Assembly: GCA_900068845.1 (NCBI GenBank)
Contig: CEFQ01000004.1
Location: 287,837 to 351,836 of the forward strand
Length of the DNA: 64,000 nucleotides
Direction of reading: 5' to 3'
DNA from: Enterobacter ludwigii
GTDB lineage: Bacteria > Pseudomonadota > Gammaproteobacteria > Enterobacterales > Enterobacteriaceae
Part shown: piece after piece, positions 53,585 through 64,000 of the stretch
How the letters are laid out: every line of letters starts with the position of its first letter
Numbering within the stretch: the stretch's first letter is position 1
Made by a program: the position numbers and the translations under genes
Notes under the pieces: model-generated
Told to the model about the DNA's origin: nothing
The model's input: only the letters and a program-made list of their open reading frames with translations
Database searches by the model: none

Positions 53585-54529
53585 TCAGCCCAGGCGTTTC
53601 TCAATGGCATCCATCAGCATGCCAGTGACCGATATCGGGAACGCGGCCTCGATTTCACGCACGCAGGTTGGGCTGGTCACGTTAACTTCAGTCAGTTTAT
53701 CACCGATGATATCCAGACCGACAAAAATCAGTCCTTTGGCTTTCAGCGTTGGGCCGACGCGACGCGCAATTTCCCAGTCGCTGTCGCTCAGCGGACGGGC
53801 TTCACCACGGCCACCTGCAGCCAGATTACCGCGCGTTTCGCCACCTTGTGGAATACGTGCCAGGCAGTAAGGCACAGGTTCGCCATCCACCACTAATACG
53901 CGTTTGTCGCCGTCTTTAATCGCGGGCAGATAGTTCTGCGCCATACAGAAGTTCTGGCCGTGATTGGTCAGGGTTTCGGTGATCACGCCAAAGTTTGGAT
54001 CGTCCTGCTTCACGCGGAAAATGGATGCGCCGCCCATGCCGTCCAGCGGCTTAAGGATCACATCGCCATGTTCCTGCCAGAAGGCGCGCAGCTGCTCTTT
54101 GCTGCGCGTGACCAGCGTATCGGGCGTCAGGTCGGCAAACCATGCGGTATACAGCTTCTCGTTGCAGTCGCGCAGGCTCTGCGGTTTGTTAACGATCAGC
54201 GTGCCTTGCTCTTCCGCGCGTTCCAGCAGGTAAGTGGCATAGATAAATTCGGTGTCGAACGGGGGATCTTTACGCATCAGTACCACGTTAAGATCGGCCA
54301 GCGGGATAACCTGCTCGCTGCCAAACGTGTACCAGTTATCGTAATTCTGCTCAACGCTCAGCAGACGGGTGCGCGCATAGCTCACGCCACCGCGCAAGGA
54401 GAGATCGCTCATCTCCATGTAATGAATTTCGTAACCACGGCGCTGTGCTTCCAGCAACATGGCGAAGCTGGTGTCTTTTTTAATGTTGATGGACGAAATG
54501 GGGTCCATAACGATGCCAAGCTTAATCAT
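53585..54529 (-). CDS. gshB: glutathione synthetase
   Basis: 314 residues. MIKLGIVMDPISSINIKKDTSFAMLLEAQ start; VLMRKDPPFDTEFIYATYLLERAE; ATP-grasp DVILKPLDGMGGASIFRVK; VDGEPVPYCLARIPQGGETRGNLAAGGRGE; EVNVTSPTCVREIE. Joins glycine to gamma-glutamylcysteine with ATP. Confidence 0.96.
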   Translation of the reverse strand: MIKLGIVMDPISSINIKKDTSFAMLLEAQRRGYEIHYMEMSDLSLRGGVSYARTRLLSVEQNYDNWYTFGSEQVIPLADLNVVLMRKDPPFDTEFIYATYLLERAEEQGTLIVNKPQSLRDCNEKLYTAWFADLTPDTLVTRSKEQLRAFWQEHGDVILKPLDGMGGASIFRVKQDDPNFGVITETLTNHGQNFCMAQNYLPAIKDGDKRVLVVDGEPVPYCLARIPQGGETRGNLAAGGRGEARPLSDSDWEIARRVGPTLKAKGLIFVGLDIIGDKLTEVNVTSPTCVREIEAAFPISVTGMLMDAIEKRLG

Positions 54530-54606
54530 TATTCTCTCCTAAATGGGGAAGCAACTACCCCGAAAGCATTATGCTGTGAAGTTACGTTCGAACCCGAAAG
54601 TATCGC

Positions 54607-55338
54607 TTAACCGAGGTCACCAAACCTCACCTGAAGTGCCGTAATGGCAGTGAGAGCGGTGGTTTCAGTGCGCAACACGCGTGGTCCAAGCAAAATATCG
54701 GTAAAACCCTGTTGCGCCGTCATGGCAATTTCTTCGGCGGATAAGCCACCTTCCGGGCCAATCAGCAAACGCAGGCGTTCTACCGGTTGCGGCAGCGTGT
54801 TGATGCTATGGCTGGCACGCGGATGCAAATTAAGCTTCAAACCGTCTTCGGCTTCCGCACACCAGGCTTGTAACGTCATCGGCTCGCGAATTTCCGGCAC
54901 ACGATTACGGCCGCACTGTTCACAGGCGGCAATCGCGATTTTCTGCCATTGCTGAATCTTTTTCGCCAGTCGCTCGGCATCCAGCTTTACGCCGCAGCGT
55001 TCAGAAAACAAGGGCGTAATGACATTCACGCCAAGTTCGATCGATTTCTGGATAGTGAATTCCATTTTTTCACCGCGCGACATCACCTGGCCAAGGTGCA
55101 AATGCAGCGGGGATTCACGATCATCCTGCTGACTGGCAAGGATCCTTACTTTTACACGCTTTTTATCAGCCTGGGTGATTTCAGCGCTAAAAGTCAGATT
55201 ACTGCCATCAAACAGCTCAATTTGCTGACCGGCCGTCATGCGCAGCACGCGCCCGACATGGTTAGCGGCGTCTTCATCAAGAAAGACTTCACTGTTTACT
55301 TCGAGAGATTCGGGATGATAAATGCGAGGTATACGCAT
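54607..55338 (-). CDS. rsmE: 16S rRNA (uracil1498-N3)-methyltransferase
   Basis: 243 residues. [34 protein letters not shown]-terminal PUA-like part; SPOUT C-terminal domain with [33 protein letters not shown] and [21 protein letters not shown] (SAM knot). Methylates U1498. Confidence 0.95.
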   Translation of the reverse strand: MRIPRIYHPESLEVNSEVFLDEDAANHVGRVLRMTAGQQIELFDGSNLTFSAEITQADKKRVKVRILASQQDDRESPLHLHLGQVMSRGEKMEFTIQKSIELGVNVITPLFSERCGVKLDAERLAKKIQQWQKIAIAACEQCGRNRVPEIREPMTLQAWCAEAEDGLKLNLHPRASHSINTLPQPVERLRLLIGPEGGLSAEEIAMTAQQGFTDILLGPRVLRTETTALTAITALQVRFGDLG

Positions 55339-55411
55339 GCGGTTCCTGCCAGCGTTATGCCGTGTCAGTGGACACGGCGCAATCGAAAAAAGCTAGTGTA
55401 GGGTAGCGCTT

Positions 55412-56119
55412 TTAGCGCTGGCAAGCCTGCTGTACGTAGGAATTATGATTTCCCTGCACGTTGGCGATGCGATTATCGCGTTCACACTCCCACCTTGTCA
55501 CCGGATATTGCTTATCCCACGCGGTAAAAAGTTGAGTTTGCTGGCGCGACAGGCGCAGATGATATTGGTCACGCATATAGAAGTACGTGCGGGCAATGGC
55601 ACCGCGCGCGCGTTCCGGTGGTTGCGCCCGTTTCTGCTTAAAATCGACCTTCATGCTGCACTGACCGTATTGCTGTTCGCCGCCATTCCACTGACTGTAC
55701 TGGAAGTTATTGCGGTCACCGTTCACTTCACCTATCGCGGGCTGCAGGTTATGCAGGTCGCTTTCGATACGGCGGTAATCAGCATCTTTACTGCAGTTTT
55801 TGCGTCCGCCGTTTTGCCAGCACTGGCGCTGGTGACCGAATTCCCACGCCGGCATCACATGTTCCCACTCGATACGTTCTGCGCGGTTGGCATTTTTACG
55901 TACGCTGTAACCGCAGCTGCTCAAATCCGGCACGCCTTTTTTGCCGTGCCAGCTGATTTTACAACCGCAGTAGAAGTCTGCTGGCGCATCGGCGTTGATT
56001 TGCGCGGCATAGACTTTGGCCTGACTGAAGTTGTTTTGATGATAGTTAGTGAAACTGAGGCTATAAGCACTAAGCGGAGCAACTAATAAGGTAAGTAACA
56101 GCAGCGTTTTGCGAGACAT
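55412..56119 (-). CDS. endA: periplasmic DNA-specific endonuclease I
   Basis: 235 residues. Signal peptide [20 protein letters not shown]; mature [60 protein letters not shown] with the EWEH active-site motif and many disulfide cysteines; [21 protein letters not shown]. Cuts double-stranded DNA in the periplasm. Confidence 0.95.
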   Translation of the reverse strand: MSRKTLLLLTLLVAPLSAYSLSFTNYHQNNFSQAKVYAAQINADAPADFYCGCKISWHGKKGVPDLSSCGYSVRKNANRAERIEWEHVMPAWEFGHQRQCWQNGGRKNCSKDADYRRIESDLHNLQPAIGEVNGDRNNFQYSQWNGGEQQYGQCSMKVDFKQKRAQPPERARGAIARTYFYMRDQYHLRLSRQQTQLFTAWDKQYPVTRWECERDNRIANVQGNHNSYVQQACQR

Positions 56120-56194
56120 ATTCCAAAAATTAACCTGGTCCTGAAAAAGGGCGGCAGGGTAACAGAATGGCGAGAGGCGGGATATCAGATTAGG

Positions 56195-56707
56195 CTATGT
56201 TGCTGAGAATTCGCCGGGTTGCAGTAAGGTTTTGCAGTGTACGCAACGATACTCGCTTTCGCCGCGCAGCACGCGGTTATGGCGTCGCACGGTGAGCTGA
56301 TGCTGCTGACAGCGGCAGCGATAGGGGAAGGTGTTGCTGCGCACCGAGTCGATTTCAAACTGGTGCGTGCGACGTGCCGGCACGCCAAGTACGCTCTCCA
56401 TCATCCATTTCCACTCTTTGCCGTGCGGCGGGACACGGCCAAAGGTTTTCCACACCAGCAGATGCGCCAGCTCGTGCGGGACGACTTCATCCACAAACGC
56501 TTGCTGGTTTTCCATTAACAGCACCGGATTGATGCGGATTTCCCACTTTTCCAGCCATGCGGTTCCTGCAGCGGTGCCACGCTGTTGGTAAACCAGATTG
56601 GGCTCATCAAAGCGCCGCTCCAGCTTCTCATTGGCCAGCTGTAGAAAGTGGCGCAGTGAGCGCATAACGGCTTGTTGTAGGGCGATAGGAAGGCGTGGTG
56701 TTTTCAT
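56195..56707 (-). CDS. sprT: SprT family zinc protein
   Basis: 170 residues from the ATG at 56707 ([21 protein letters not shown]), set by the E. coli N-terminus; no ribosome binding site is obvious. Zinc-protease-like [26 protein letters not shown] (HExxH plus third His) and a C-terminal zinc ribbon with CRCQQH and CVHC. Function unclear. Confidence 0.93.
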   Translation of the reverse strand: MKTPRLPIALQQAVMRSLRHFLQLANEKLERRFDEPNLVYQQRGTAAGTAWLEKWEIRINPVLLMENQQAFVDEVVPHELAHLLVWKTFGRVPPHGKEWKWMMESVLGVPARRTHQFEIDSVRSNTFPYRCRCQQHQLTVRRHNRVLRGESEYRCVHCKTLLQPGEFSAT

Positions 56708-56753
56708 GGAGGGAAGCATAAAAGGTTGCAGCCGTTGAATCAACTGAGCACCA

Positions 56754-56820
56754 GGTCGCCATCAATGGAGACCCTACGATAACTCAGCGCCATAAACGTG
56801 GGGCGCCATTGTTGGCGACC
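56754..56820 (+). repeat. decayed pair of GGT-NNN-CAT hairpins
   Basis: GGTCGCCATCAATGGAGACC (56754-56773, one uncompensated change) with tail CTACGA, and a decayed GGCGCCATTGTTGGCGACC (56802-56820). The only clearly damaged pair in the window. Confidence 0.7.
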
Positions 56821-56850
56821 GCACGGTTATATGGCGCGATGCGCAGCCGA

Positions 56851-56881
56851 AATAAAAAAGGGCTGCCAGTTGGCAGCCCTT
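56851..56881 (-). terminator. galP terminator
   Basis: On the minus strand, AAGGGCTGCCA, AC, TGGCAGCCCTT and then TTTTATT; 17 bp after the galP stop. Confidence 0.88.
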
Positions 56882-56898
56882 GCATTCGCTTATCGGGA

Positions 56899-58293
56899 TT
56901 ACTTCTGACCGATATCGCGCAGTTTTTTGCCTGACATCAGGTTGCGCTCAATGTGTTCCAGCGAGACGTTTTTGGTCTCCGGAATCAGCGCCAGCGTCAG
57001 CAGAATGAAGAATACGTTCAGACCCGCGTAAACCCAGAAGGTTGGCGCGTTGCCCAGCGTGTTCAGCATGGTCAGGAAGGTGGCACCCACGATCATGTTC
57101 GCAATCCAGTTGGTTGCGGTAGACACGGTAATACCAAAGTCGCGGCCTTTCAGCGGCTGGATTTCTGAACACAGCACCCAAATCAGTGGTCCGGCAGACA
57201 TCGCAAAACCAACGATGAACATCAGCAGCATCGCCACCGCGAAGTATTGTGCTTCAGGCGAATGGATGCCGATGTGCAGCATGGTACCCAGCACGCCCAT
57301 ACCGACTGCCATTACCAGGAAGCCCAGCAGCAGCGTAGGTTTACGACCCCAGCGATCCACCAAACCGATAGCAATAAAGGTCGCCAGTACGTTCACCAAA
57401 CCGACAATCACCGTGCCCCACATTTGCTGCGTGGTGTTGGCAAAGCCAGCGATCTCGAAGATTTTCGGTGCGTAATACATGATGACGTTCATACCGGTGA
57501 ACTGCTGCATTACCTGCAACAGCACGCCGAGGAACACCGCGCGGCGGAAGTGACTGTTGCTCTGGAACAGCTGCCAGCCTGACTGCTTAATCTTCAGGCT
57601 TTCACGGATTTCATCCAGTTCGCGTTTTGCTTGTTCGCTGGTATCACGCAGACGCGATAACACCCGTTCAGCACTGCGGAAATCCCCTTTCGCTGCCAGC
57701 CAGCGCGGGCTGTTTGGCAGGAAGAACACGCCGATCAGCAGCAGCACCGCTGGAATGGTGATGATACCGAGCATCCAACGCCATGCGCCAGCATCGGCGA
57801 AGGCGGTATCAGAGAGATAAGCGGCCAGAATACCGATGGTGATCATCAGCTGGTACAGCGAAATCATACTGCCGCGAATTTTCTCTGGAGCGATCTCAGA
57901 GAGATAGAGCGGAGCGGTGTAAGACGCGACACCCACGGCCAGACCGAGCACCACACGCGCGGCGATCAGCATGTCCGGGCTGGTTGCGCCCGCAGACCAC
58001 AATGAACCGATAACGAACAGAATCGCACCCGCCATCAGGCTCTTTTTACGGCCAAGACGCGATGACATCCAGCCGCTGCCGACCGCACCGACCGCAGCAC
58101 CAAACATCATTGAGCTGACGATCCACTCTTGCTGATGCGCGGTGACGTTAAAGTCTTTCGCGATGAAAGGCAGAGCGCCAGCGATAACGCCGATATCCAG
58201 TCCAAACAGTAAACCGGCCAGCGCCGCTAAAAAGCAGACAAACAAGGTCATGACCTTATTTGAAGTTCTGCTCTTGTGATTATTACCAGGCAT
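56899..58293 (-). CDS. galP: galactose:H+ symporter
   Basis: 464 residues, the E. coli GalP length, 12 membrane segments. Sugar porter signatures: [108 protein letters not shown], and C-terminal [15 protein letters not shown]. Imports galactose and glucose with protons. Upstream lie a CRP site and GalR-type operators, so induction by galactose under glucose limitation is expected. Confidence 0.95.
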   Translation of the reverse strand: MPGNNHKSRTSNKVMTLFVCFLAALAGLLFGLDIGVIAGALPFIAKDFNVTAHQQEWIVSSMMFGAAVGAVGSGWMSSRLGRKKSLMAGAILFVIGSLWSAGATSPDMLIAARVVLGLAVGVASYTAPLYLSEIAPEKIRGSMISLYQLMITIGILAAYLSDTAFADAGAWRWMLGIITIPAVLLLIGVFFLPNSPRWLAAKGDFRSAERVLSRLRDTSEQAKRELDEIRESLKIKQSGWQLFQSNSHFRRAVFLGVLLQVMQQFTGMNVIMYYAPKIFEIAGFANTTQQMWGTVIVGLVNVLATFIAIGLVDRWGRKPTLLLGFLVMAVGMGVLGTMLHIGIHSPEAQYFAVAMLLMFIVGFAMSAGPLIWVLCSEIQPLKGRDFGITVSTATNWIANMIVGATFLTMLNTLGNAPTFWVYAGLNVFFILLTLALIPETKNVSLEHIERNLMSGKKLRDIGQK

Positions 58294-58356
58294 GAAGCCT
58301 CCAAAGTTTATCCATCGTTGTTGTTATCAATGTTATGAAACCTGTCGGCGGAAAAA

Positions 58357-58372
58357 AGTGAGTAAGATCACA
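58357..58372. promoter_or_regulatory. CRP site of galP
   Basis: AGTGA-GTAAGA-TCACA, matching the CRP half-sites at 9 of 10 positions, 64 bp before the galP start. Confidence 0.72.
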
Positions 58373-58375
58373 TCA

Positions 58376-58391
58376 GTGTAATCGGTTACAC
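58376..58391. promoter_or_regulatory. GalR/GalS operator of galP
   Basis: GTGTAATCGGTTACAC fits the gal operator consensus GTG-AA-CG-TT-CAC at every fixed position and is fully palindromic apart from the centre. It lies 3 bp from the CRP site. Confidence 0.8.
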
Positions 58392-58578
58392 ACGCTGAAA
58401 CCCTGCAATCCAGCATTTTCCGCCCGAAATAGTTACGTAACCAGTAAGGTATAGCACCCTTTAAGTTTCTGACATCGCACTAAATACCGGCTATCAGACG
58501 ACGCTGAAAATAACGCATTTTCAGAGTAATAACTACGCTGAAAAATCTCTAAATTGCCGATTGATAAAGGATTTCAAA

Positions 58579-58594
58579 ATGTAATCGTTATCAC
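58579..58594. promoter_or_regulatory. possible second gal operator
   Basis: ATGTAATCGTTATCAC matches the 58376 operator with three consensus mismatches, about 203 bp upstream of it, a spacing that would allow looping. Weak. Confidence 0.4.
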
Positions 58595-58686
58595 CAAGTT
58601 GTAAGCGAGGCGAAAGAAGTGTAGACGAGAGTTGAAAAGGAGCAATGTGCCTTAAATCGGGGGCTTGGTGAGGCATGAGGCGTGGT

Positions 58687-58853
58687 GGTCGCCGTAAATG
58701 GCGTAATGCCGGTCAGTTAAGCCGTATCTAATTACCGCACATTCCGTAGCGGCGCGATTTATCGCGCAATGAATTGCGCCGCTACGGAATGTGCGCTCGG
58801 TAATAAGGGTTTTCATCTCTCAAATGACGAGCATTACGCCATTTATGGCGACC
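58687..58853 (-). repeat. composite long inverted repeat, copy 4
   Basis: 167 bp, in the opposite orientation to the other copies (the AGATGAAAACCC arm is on the right). Left arm GGTCGCCGTAAATGGCGTAA and right arm TTACGCCATTTATGGCGACC match at 30 of 35 positions including the next 15 bases; core at 58746-58785 is perfect. Lies between metK (3' end) and galP (5' region). Confidence 0.9.
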
Positions 58854-58876
58854 AGCTACACATTCTTGCGCTATGG

Positions 58877-58904
58877 GCAAAAAAAAGCCCGCCAATGGCG
58901 GGCT
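58877..58904 (-). terminator. metK terminator
   Basis: Minus strand AGCCCGCC-ATT-GGCGGGCT followed by TTTTTTTT; 22 bp after the metK stop. Confidence 0.9.
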
Positions 58905-58925
58905 CGATATCGATAGCTTCTGGGC

Positions 58926-60080
<1,155 letters not shown>

Positions 60081-60221
60081 TCTGTTCTTTACCTTAAAAA
60101 TGGTTTGAATACGACTGCATAGCGCAAGCGGGACCAGGCCGACTCGACGCCACTTCAGGCAAAGCCGCAAGCAGTAGGAGGCGAGAGCTTTTTCTCACAC
60201 CGCCTGGATGTTAATCAGTTT

Positions 60222-60245
60222 AGATGGAAAACCATCTGGACGGCT
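60222..60245. promoter_or_regulatory. tandem MetJ-like boxes before metK
   Basis: Three adjacent 8-mers AGATGGAA, AACCATCT and GGACGGCT match the met box AGACGTCT at 4, 5 and 6 of 8 positions. They lie about 145 bp before the metK start. MetJ repression of metK is known in E. coli; the matches here are moderate. Confidence 0.5.
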
Positions 60246-60358
60246 ATTCTAGGTTACTCAGTGAGCACTTTTCCAGTGCTTTTTCCGATCCCGCATTTTC
60301 CGCAACAGCGTAAGTGGAATAATTTCCTGACACCGCGCGCAGTTAGCTGACAAAGATT

Positions 60359-60387
60359 TTGCAATTTACCCCGGGTGGCTGTATAAA
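60359..60387 (+). promoter_or_regulatory. candidate speA promoter
   Basis: TTGCAA (60359-60364), 17-bp spacer, TATAAA (60382-60387). Start near 60394, giving a leader of about 480 bases before speA that contains the 45-codon ORF. Confidence 0.55.
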
Positions 60388-60519
60388 ACGCCGCTGCTGT
60401 CGACCACAGCGAAAAAGGATGACGCCGCCGTGCGTCGCGCCGTCAGATGCCCTTTAATCTGACCTTCACCCAAGCCGTTTCTCGCATGCTTTAAGTAGGC
60501 GATGGAGGTGATTAAAGTC

Positions 60520-60657
60520 ATGAACCACTCTTTATCTCTTTTTGGTTCACTGCGCTGTTTTGGCGCGCTGGCACTCCTTTCCCACTCCAGGTCCGTTCTT
60601 TTCTCCTGTCGAAGTTCTGTTCGTTGCGGTAATCAGCCCGACACGAGCGCCGGTTAA
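60520..60657 (+). CDS. 45-residue leader ORF upstream of speA
   Basis: ATG at 60520 is preceded, 9 bases away, by GGAGGTG, among the best ribosome binding sites in the window. The peptide MNHSLSLFGSLRCFGALALL-SHSRSVLFSCRSSVRC-GNQPDTSAG has four Arg, two encoded by the rare codons AGG and CGA, and many Ser and Leu. I do not recognise a family; it does not look like E. coli YqgB, which occupies the same place. It may be a regulatory leader peptide for arginine decarboxylase, or a YqgB replacement. Confidence 0.6.
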   Translation: MNHSLSLFGSLRCFGALALLSHSRSVLFSCRSSVRCGNQPDTSAG

Positions 60658-60873
60658 CATTTCTCTGCACCTATTACTGCATTCCGCTGTCTATAAATCG
60701 TGGAAGTCTTAGGCTATTCGCCCCGACTTCGGCGCGGTGTTTTACACTTACAGTCAGCATTGCACGTTGCAACCTTACAGAGGCAGCAAGCAGGATGAGG
60801 CAATTTTTACCTGGCGTCACAATGACAAAACTCGGTAACAAATTCATATTTCAACGGAAAATTGAGGTTCGCG

Positions 60874-62853
60874 ATGTCTGACGACATGAAGAATATCAAG
60901 GGTTCGTCAGCTGGCGAACAAGGTGTACTCCGCTCCATGCAGGAGGTGGCAATGAACGATCAGGAAGCAAGCAGAATGCTGCGTACCTACAATATTGCCT
61001 GGTGGGGTAATAACTATTACGACGTCAACGAGCTGGGGCACATCAGCGTGTGTCCCGATCCGGATCAGCCGGACGTGCGCGTTGACCTGGCGAAACTGGT
61101 GAAAGAGCGCGAAGCCGACGGTCAGCGTCTGCCTGCGCTGTTCTGCTTCCCGCAGATTCTCCAGCATCGTCTGCGCTCGATTAACGCCGCTTTCAAACGC
61201 GCGCGTGAATCTTACGGCTATAAAGGTGACTACTTCCTGGTTTACCCGATCAAGGTTAACCAGCATAAGCGCGTAATTGAGTCACTGGTCAACTCTGGCG
61301 AACCGTTGGGCTTAGAAGCCGGTTCGAAAGCTGAGCTGATGGCGGTACTGGCACACGCCGGTAAAACCCGCTCGGTCATCGTCTGTAACGGCTACAAAGA
61401 TCGTGAATACATTCGTCTGGCGCTGATCGGTGAAAAGCTCGGTCATAAAGTGTATCTGGTGATCGAGAAGATGACCGAGGTGCGTCTGGTGCTGGAAGAA
61501 GCGGAGCGTCTGAACGTGATTCCGCGTCTGGGTATCCGTGCGCGTCTGGCGTCGCAGGGCTCAGGCAAGTGGCAATCGAGCGGCGGCGAGAAGTCCAAAT
61601 TCGGCCTGGCGGCATCGCAGGTGTTGCAGCTGGTTGACATCATGCGCAAAGCGGGCCGTCTTGATAGCCTGCAACTGCTGCACTTCCATCTCGGTTCGCA
61701 AATGTCCAACATCCGCGATATCGCTACCGGCGTGCGTGAATCAGCGCGTTTCTACGTTGAGCTGGCAAAGCTGGGCGTTAACATCAAGTGTTTCGATGTC
61801 GGCGGCGGTTTAGGTGTGGATTATGAAGGCACGCGTTCGCAGTCCGATTGCTCGGTCAACTACGGTCTGAACGAATACGCCAACAATGTGATTTGGGCGA
61901 TTGGCGACGCCTGTGAAGAGAATGGCCTGGAACATCCAACGGTGATCACCGAATCGGGTCGTGCGGTTACTGCGCACCATACCGTGCTGGTATCCAACAT
62001 CATTGGTGTTGAACGCAACGAGTTCAGCACGCCGGTCGCGCCGGATGTAGATTCACCGCGTCCCATTCAGAGCCTGTGGGATACGTGGCAGGAGATGCAT
62101 GAACCTGACGTGCGTCGTTCGCTGCGCGAATGGCTGCACGATAGCCAAATGGATCTGTTCGATATCCACACCGGCTATTCGTCTGGGACTTACGATCTTG
62201 GTCAGCGCGCCTGGGCCGAGCAGCTTTACCTCAGCATCTGCCACTATATTCAGCAGCACCTCGATCCCAGCAACCGCGCACATCGCCCGATCATTGATGA
62301 ACTGCAGGAACGTATGGCGGATAAGATTTACGTCAACTTCTCGCTGTTCCAGTCGATGCCGGATGCGTGGGGCATCGATCAGCTGTTCCCGGTGCTGCCG
62401 CTGGAAGGGCTGAATAAAATGCCGAAGCGTCGCGCGGTATTGCTCGACATCACCTGTGACTCCGATGGCACCATCGATCACTATGTCGATGGCGATGGCA
62501 TTGCCACCACCATGCCGATGCCGGAATACGATATCGACAATCCTCCCATGCTCGGCTTCTTCATGGTGGGTGCGTATCAGGAAATCCTCGGCAACATGCA
62601 CAACCTGTTCGGTGATACTGAAGCGGTAGATGTATTTGCGTTCCCGGATGGCAGCGTGGAAGTGCAACTGTCGGATGAGGGCGATACCGTGGCGGATATG
62701 CTGGAGTACGTACAGCTTAATCCCAACGATCTGATGACGCTGTTCCGCGATCAGGTGACCCAGCAGACCGACATTGCGGAAGATCTGCGTGCGCAGTTCC
62801 TCGCAGAATTCGAGAGCGGCCTGTACGGTTATACCTATTTAGAAGATGAGTAA
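60874..62853 (+). CDS. speA: biosynthetic arginine decarboxylase
   Basis: 659 residues from the ATG at 60874 ([57 protein letters not shown]), with TTGAGG before it and matching the E. coli start. Alanine-racemase-fold PLP enzyme: PLP Lys in [64 protein letters not shown]. Converts arginine to agmatine for putrescine. No speB follows, unlike E. coli. Confidence 0.96.
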   Translation: MSDDMKNIKGSSAGEQGVLRSMQEVAMNDQEASRMLRTYNIAWWGNNYYDVNELGHISVCPDPDQPDVRVDLAKLVKEREADGQRLPALFCFPQILQHRLRSINAAFKRARESYGYKGDYFLVYPIKVNQHKRVIESLVNSGEPLGLEAGSKAELMAVLAHAGKTRSVIVCNGYKDREYIRLALIGEKLGHKVYLVIEKMTEVRLVLEEAERLNVIPRLGIRARLASQGSGKWQSSGGEKSKFGLAASQVLQLVDIMRKAGRLDSLQLLHFHLGSQMSNIRDIATGVRESARFYVELAKLGVNIKCFDVGGGLGVDYEGTRSQSDCSVNYGLNEYANNVIWAIGDACEENGLEHPTVITESGRAVTAHHTVLVSNIIGVERNEFSTPVAPDVDSPRPIQSLWDTWQEMHEPDVRRSLREWLHDSQMDLFDIHTGYSSGTYDLGQRAWAEQLYLSICHYIQQHLDPSNRAHRPIIDELQERMADKIYVNFSLFQSMPDAWGIDQLFPVLPLEGLNKMPKRRAVLLDITCDSDGTIDHYVDGDGIATTMPMPEYDIDNPPMLGFFMVGAYQEILGNMHNLFGDTEAVDVFAFPDGSVEVQLSDEGDTVADMLEYVQLNPNDLMTLFRDQVTQQTDIAEDLRAQFLAEFESGLYGYTYLEDE

Positions 62854-62865
62854 TTAACCTCGCTC

Positions 62866-62898
62866 AAACCGAGTCCGTAAGGGCTCGGTTTTCTCTTT
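62866..62898 (+). terminator. speA terminator
   Basis: AAACCGAG (62866-62873), inner CC-GTAA-GG, CTCGGTTT, then TCTCTTTT, directly after the speA stop. Confidence 0.9.
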
Positions 62899-63566
62899 TC
62901 CTGCTATTTTCGCGCCCAACGCTAAGGTTTTACTTTTATTTGTGAAGACGATCACTCTTAGCTTATTTGTAACCTTCCACTAAACCCCCTGATTTAAATC
63001 TTCTGCGCTATCTCATTCTTTTTTCTTAAAAAGCGAATCGGCAGCAAGACTTATTTTCTTAATATCCACACATTACGTAATGGATTATCAGCGATTTAGC
63101 AGCATTTCTGTTATGTATTTCCTGCAATGTATAATCAAAATTTAAACATTAAGGTTTGAATAATCACTAGCGAAAACTTTATTTATTGGCGTCATTTGGA
63201 ATCATAGATTCCAAATGAATTATTGTGTAATTTGAGTTAGGGATAAAAAGCAATCAATAGCGATTAAAATTTTATTGTTATATTTCATTTGCTTCGTTGT
63301 TTCTTAATCTGTCAAGGCTGGTACTAAGTTAAATTTTGCTAAGAATTTTCCGTGTTTTTTATGAAGTTTAAAGAAATTTACTTACGTTATCGATTGGTTT
63401 AAACGATTGAAGTTGCCAATACTCCTTACTGAAATCTATTTTTCAAATTGTAAGTTGTACGTTAACCTCCAGTTAAGATATTAAGTTTTATCAATGATTA
63501 CCTTACTTCTTACATGAGAAATCCTGACAGTTTAACGCTATCAGGCAGTTGCAGTAAGGAGGCGAA
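62899..63566. other. 668-bp AT-rich intergenic region
   Basis: No ORF above about 40 codons, no member of the repeat families and no RNA gene that I can identify. Clearly richer in A/T than the neighbouring genes. It presumably holds the promoter of the EAL-like gene, which starts after AAGGAGG. Confidence 0.6.
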
Positions 63567-64000
63567 ATGAGCAATCAACCGAAGACGAGCTTCTTGTTGG
63601 AGCCGGTTTATGATTTATCCGGCCAGGTGATTGCGAGGGAGTTATTAACGCGTCTTGCAGTTGATGCGGATATCAATAATAAGCATAACCCTAATAGGGA
63701 TGTAGGGTTCTTCAGTCAGCTTTCTGCTGACGTTAAATGGCAGTTATTCCTCCACCAGATCGAAAAACTTATTCAGCTATACCAGAAAGGGTTCGACCAG
63801 ATTGTCAGTATCAATGTTGATAGAGATATCGTAACCAGCATTTTTAAAGATGCTGAAATACAAGAAAAATTGTCTCGGCTGACGCTGTTGCGTCTGGAAA
63901 TATCAGCATTCTTCTCTGCGCGATTTAACAGCGCCGATCTGTTGATTTTAAAAGGTGTCGCGAAAGTGACACCCGCCCCTTTATGGCTCGATGACTTTGG
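63567..64000 (+). CDS. degenerate EAL-domain protein (YdiV-like), C-terminus outside window
   Basis: Open to the window edge, 144 codons seen. Begins MSNQPKTSFLLEPVYDLSGQVIARELLTRL: the EAL signature position reads REL, and the next motif is LLRLEISAFF, lacking the metal and catalytic residues of active c-di-GMP phosphodiesterases. This fits the YdiV/RflP class, which binds FlhD4C2 and represses flagella in place of hydrolysing c-di-GMP. AAGGAGG lies 5-6 bases before the ATG. Confidence 0.75.
   Translation, partial: MSNQPKTSFLLEPVYDLSGQVIARELLTRLAVDADINNKHNPNRDVGFFSQLSADVKWQLFLHQIEKLIQLYQKGFDQIVSINVDRDIVTSIFKDAEIQEKLSRLTLLRLEISAFFSARFNSADLLILKGVAKVTPAPLWLDDF

Noticed and set aside
60520..60657. 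Leader ORF as yqgB
   Set aside because: Same position, but the remembered E. coli YqgB sequence (rich in Q, N and I) has no visible similarity.

Overview
The window looks like chromosomal DNA of an enterobacterium of the Erwiniaceae, most likely Pantoea or a close relative. From about 43.8 kb to 62.9 kb the order mltC, yggX, mutY, trmB, yggL, yggN, hemW, rdgB, yggT, yggS, yggR, ruvX, yqgE, gshB, rsmE, endA, sprT, galP, metK, speA follows the Escherichia coli order, with nupG, ansB, yggM and yggU missing. The accessory content of the left 40 kb is of the Pantoea/Erwinia type. No rRNA, tRNA, prophage, transposase or CRISPR array was seen. The species call is an inference from gene content only.

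Layout. 1-7.1 kb: stress proteins (ferritin-like YciE/F type, YciG), a DHA2-type drug exporter, and a tartrate/malate dehydrogenase plus anion transporter operon divergent from a LysR regulator, followed by a second LysR regulator. 7.4-13.7 kb: a seven-gene operon of a flavoprotein, two AhpD/CMD-fold proteins and a polar amino acid type ABC importer, followed by an HxlR regulator; the substrate is unknown. 13.8-17.3 kb: an orphan FabF-like ketosynthase, a MarR regulator, a SnoaL-like protein under a perfect palindrome, and a short-form mannonate dehydratase. 17.4-22.6 kb: an EvgA/EvgS-type phosphorelay and a PAS-GGDEF diguanylate cyclase. 23-27.4 kb: cytoplasmic trehalase with a probable ATT start, the divergent pair qorB/ytfH, and a YghX-type dienelactone hydrolase. 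28-30.6 kb: a cyanide-insensitive type cytochrome bd oxidase with a DUF2474 peptide. 30.8-40.3 kb: a Rob-like regulator, a small exported protein, yqjH-yqjI in tandem, a SelW-like protein, and a Fur-box-led haem uptake operon (receptor, hmuS, hmuT, hmuU, hmuV). 40.4-43.7 kb: acuI and speC. 43.8-62.9 kb: the conserved housekeeping block. 63.6 kb to the edge: a degenerate EAL protein, cut by the window end.

The most unusual feature is not a gene. Intergenic DNA is filled with three linked repeat types: (1) 20-bp hairpins of form GGT-NNN-CAT-NN-ATG-N'N'N'-ACC whose three middle base pairs differ between copies but are always compensated in the intact copies; (2) a 40-bp palindrome that folds into a three-way junction; (3) four copies of a 167-179 bp long inverted repeat made of (2) flanked by (1). 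Other points worth checking are a 45-codon leader ORF with a very strong ribosome binding site before speA, the ATT start of treF, and several operator-like dyads next to regulators.
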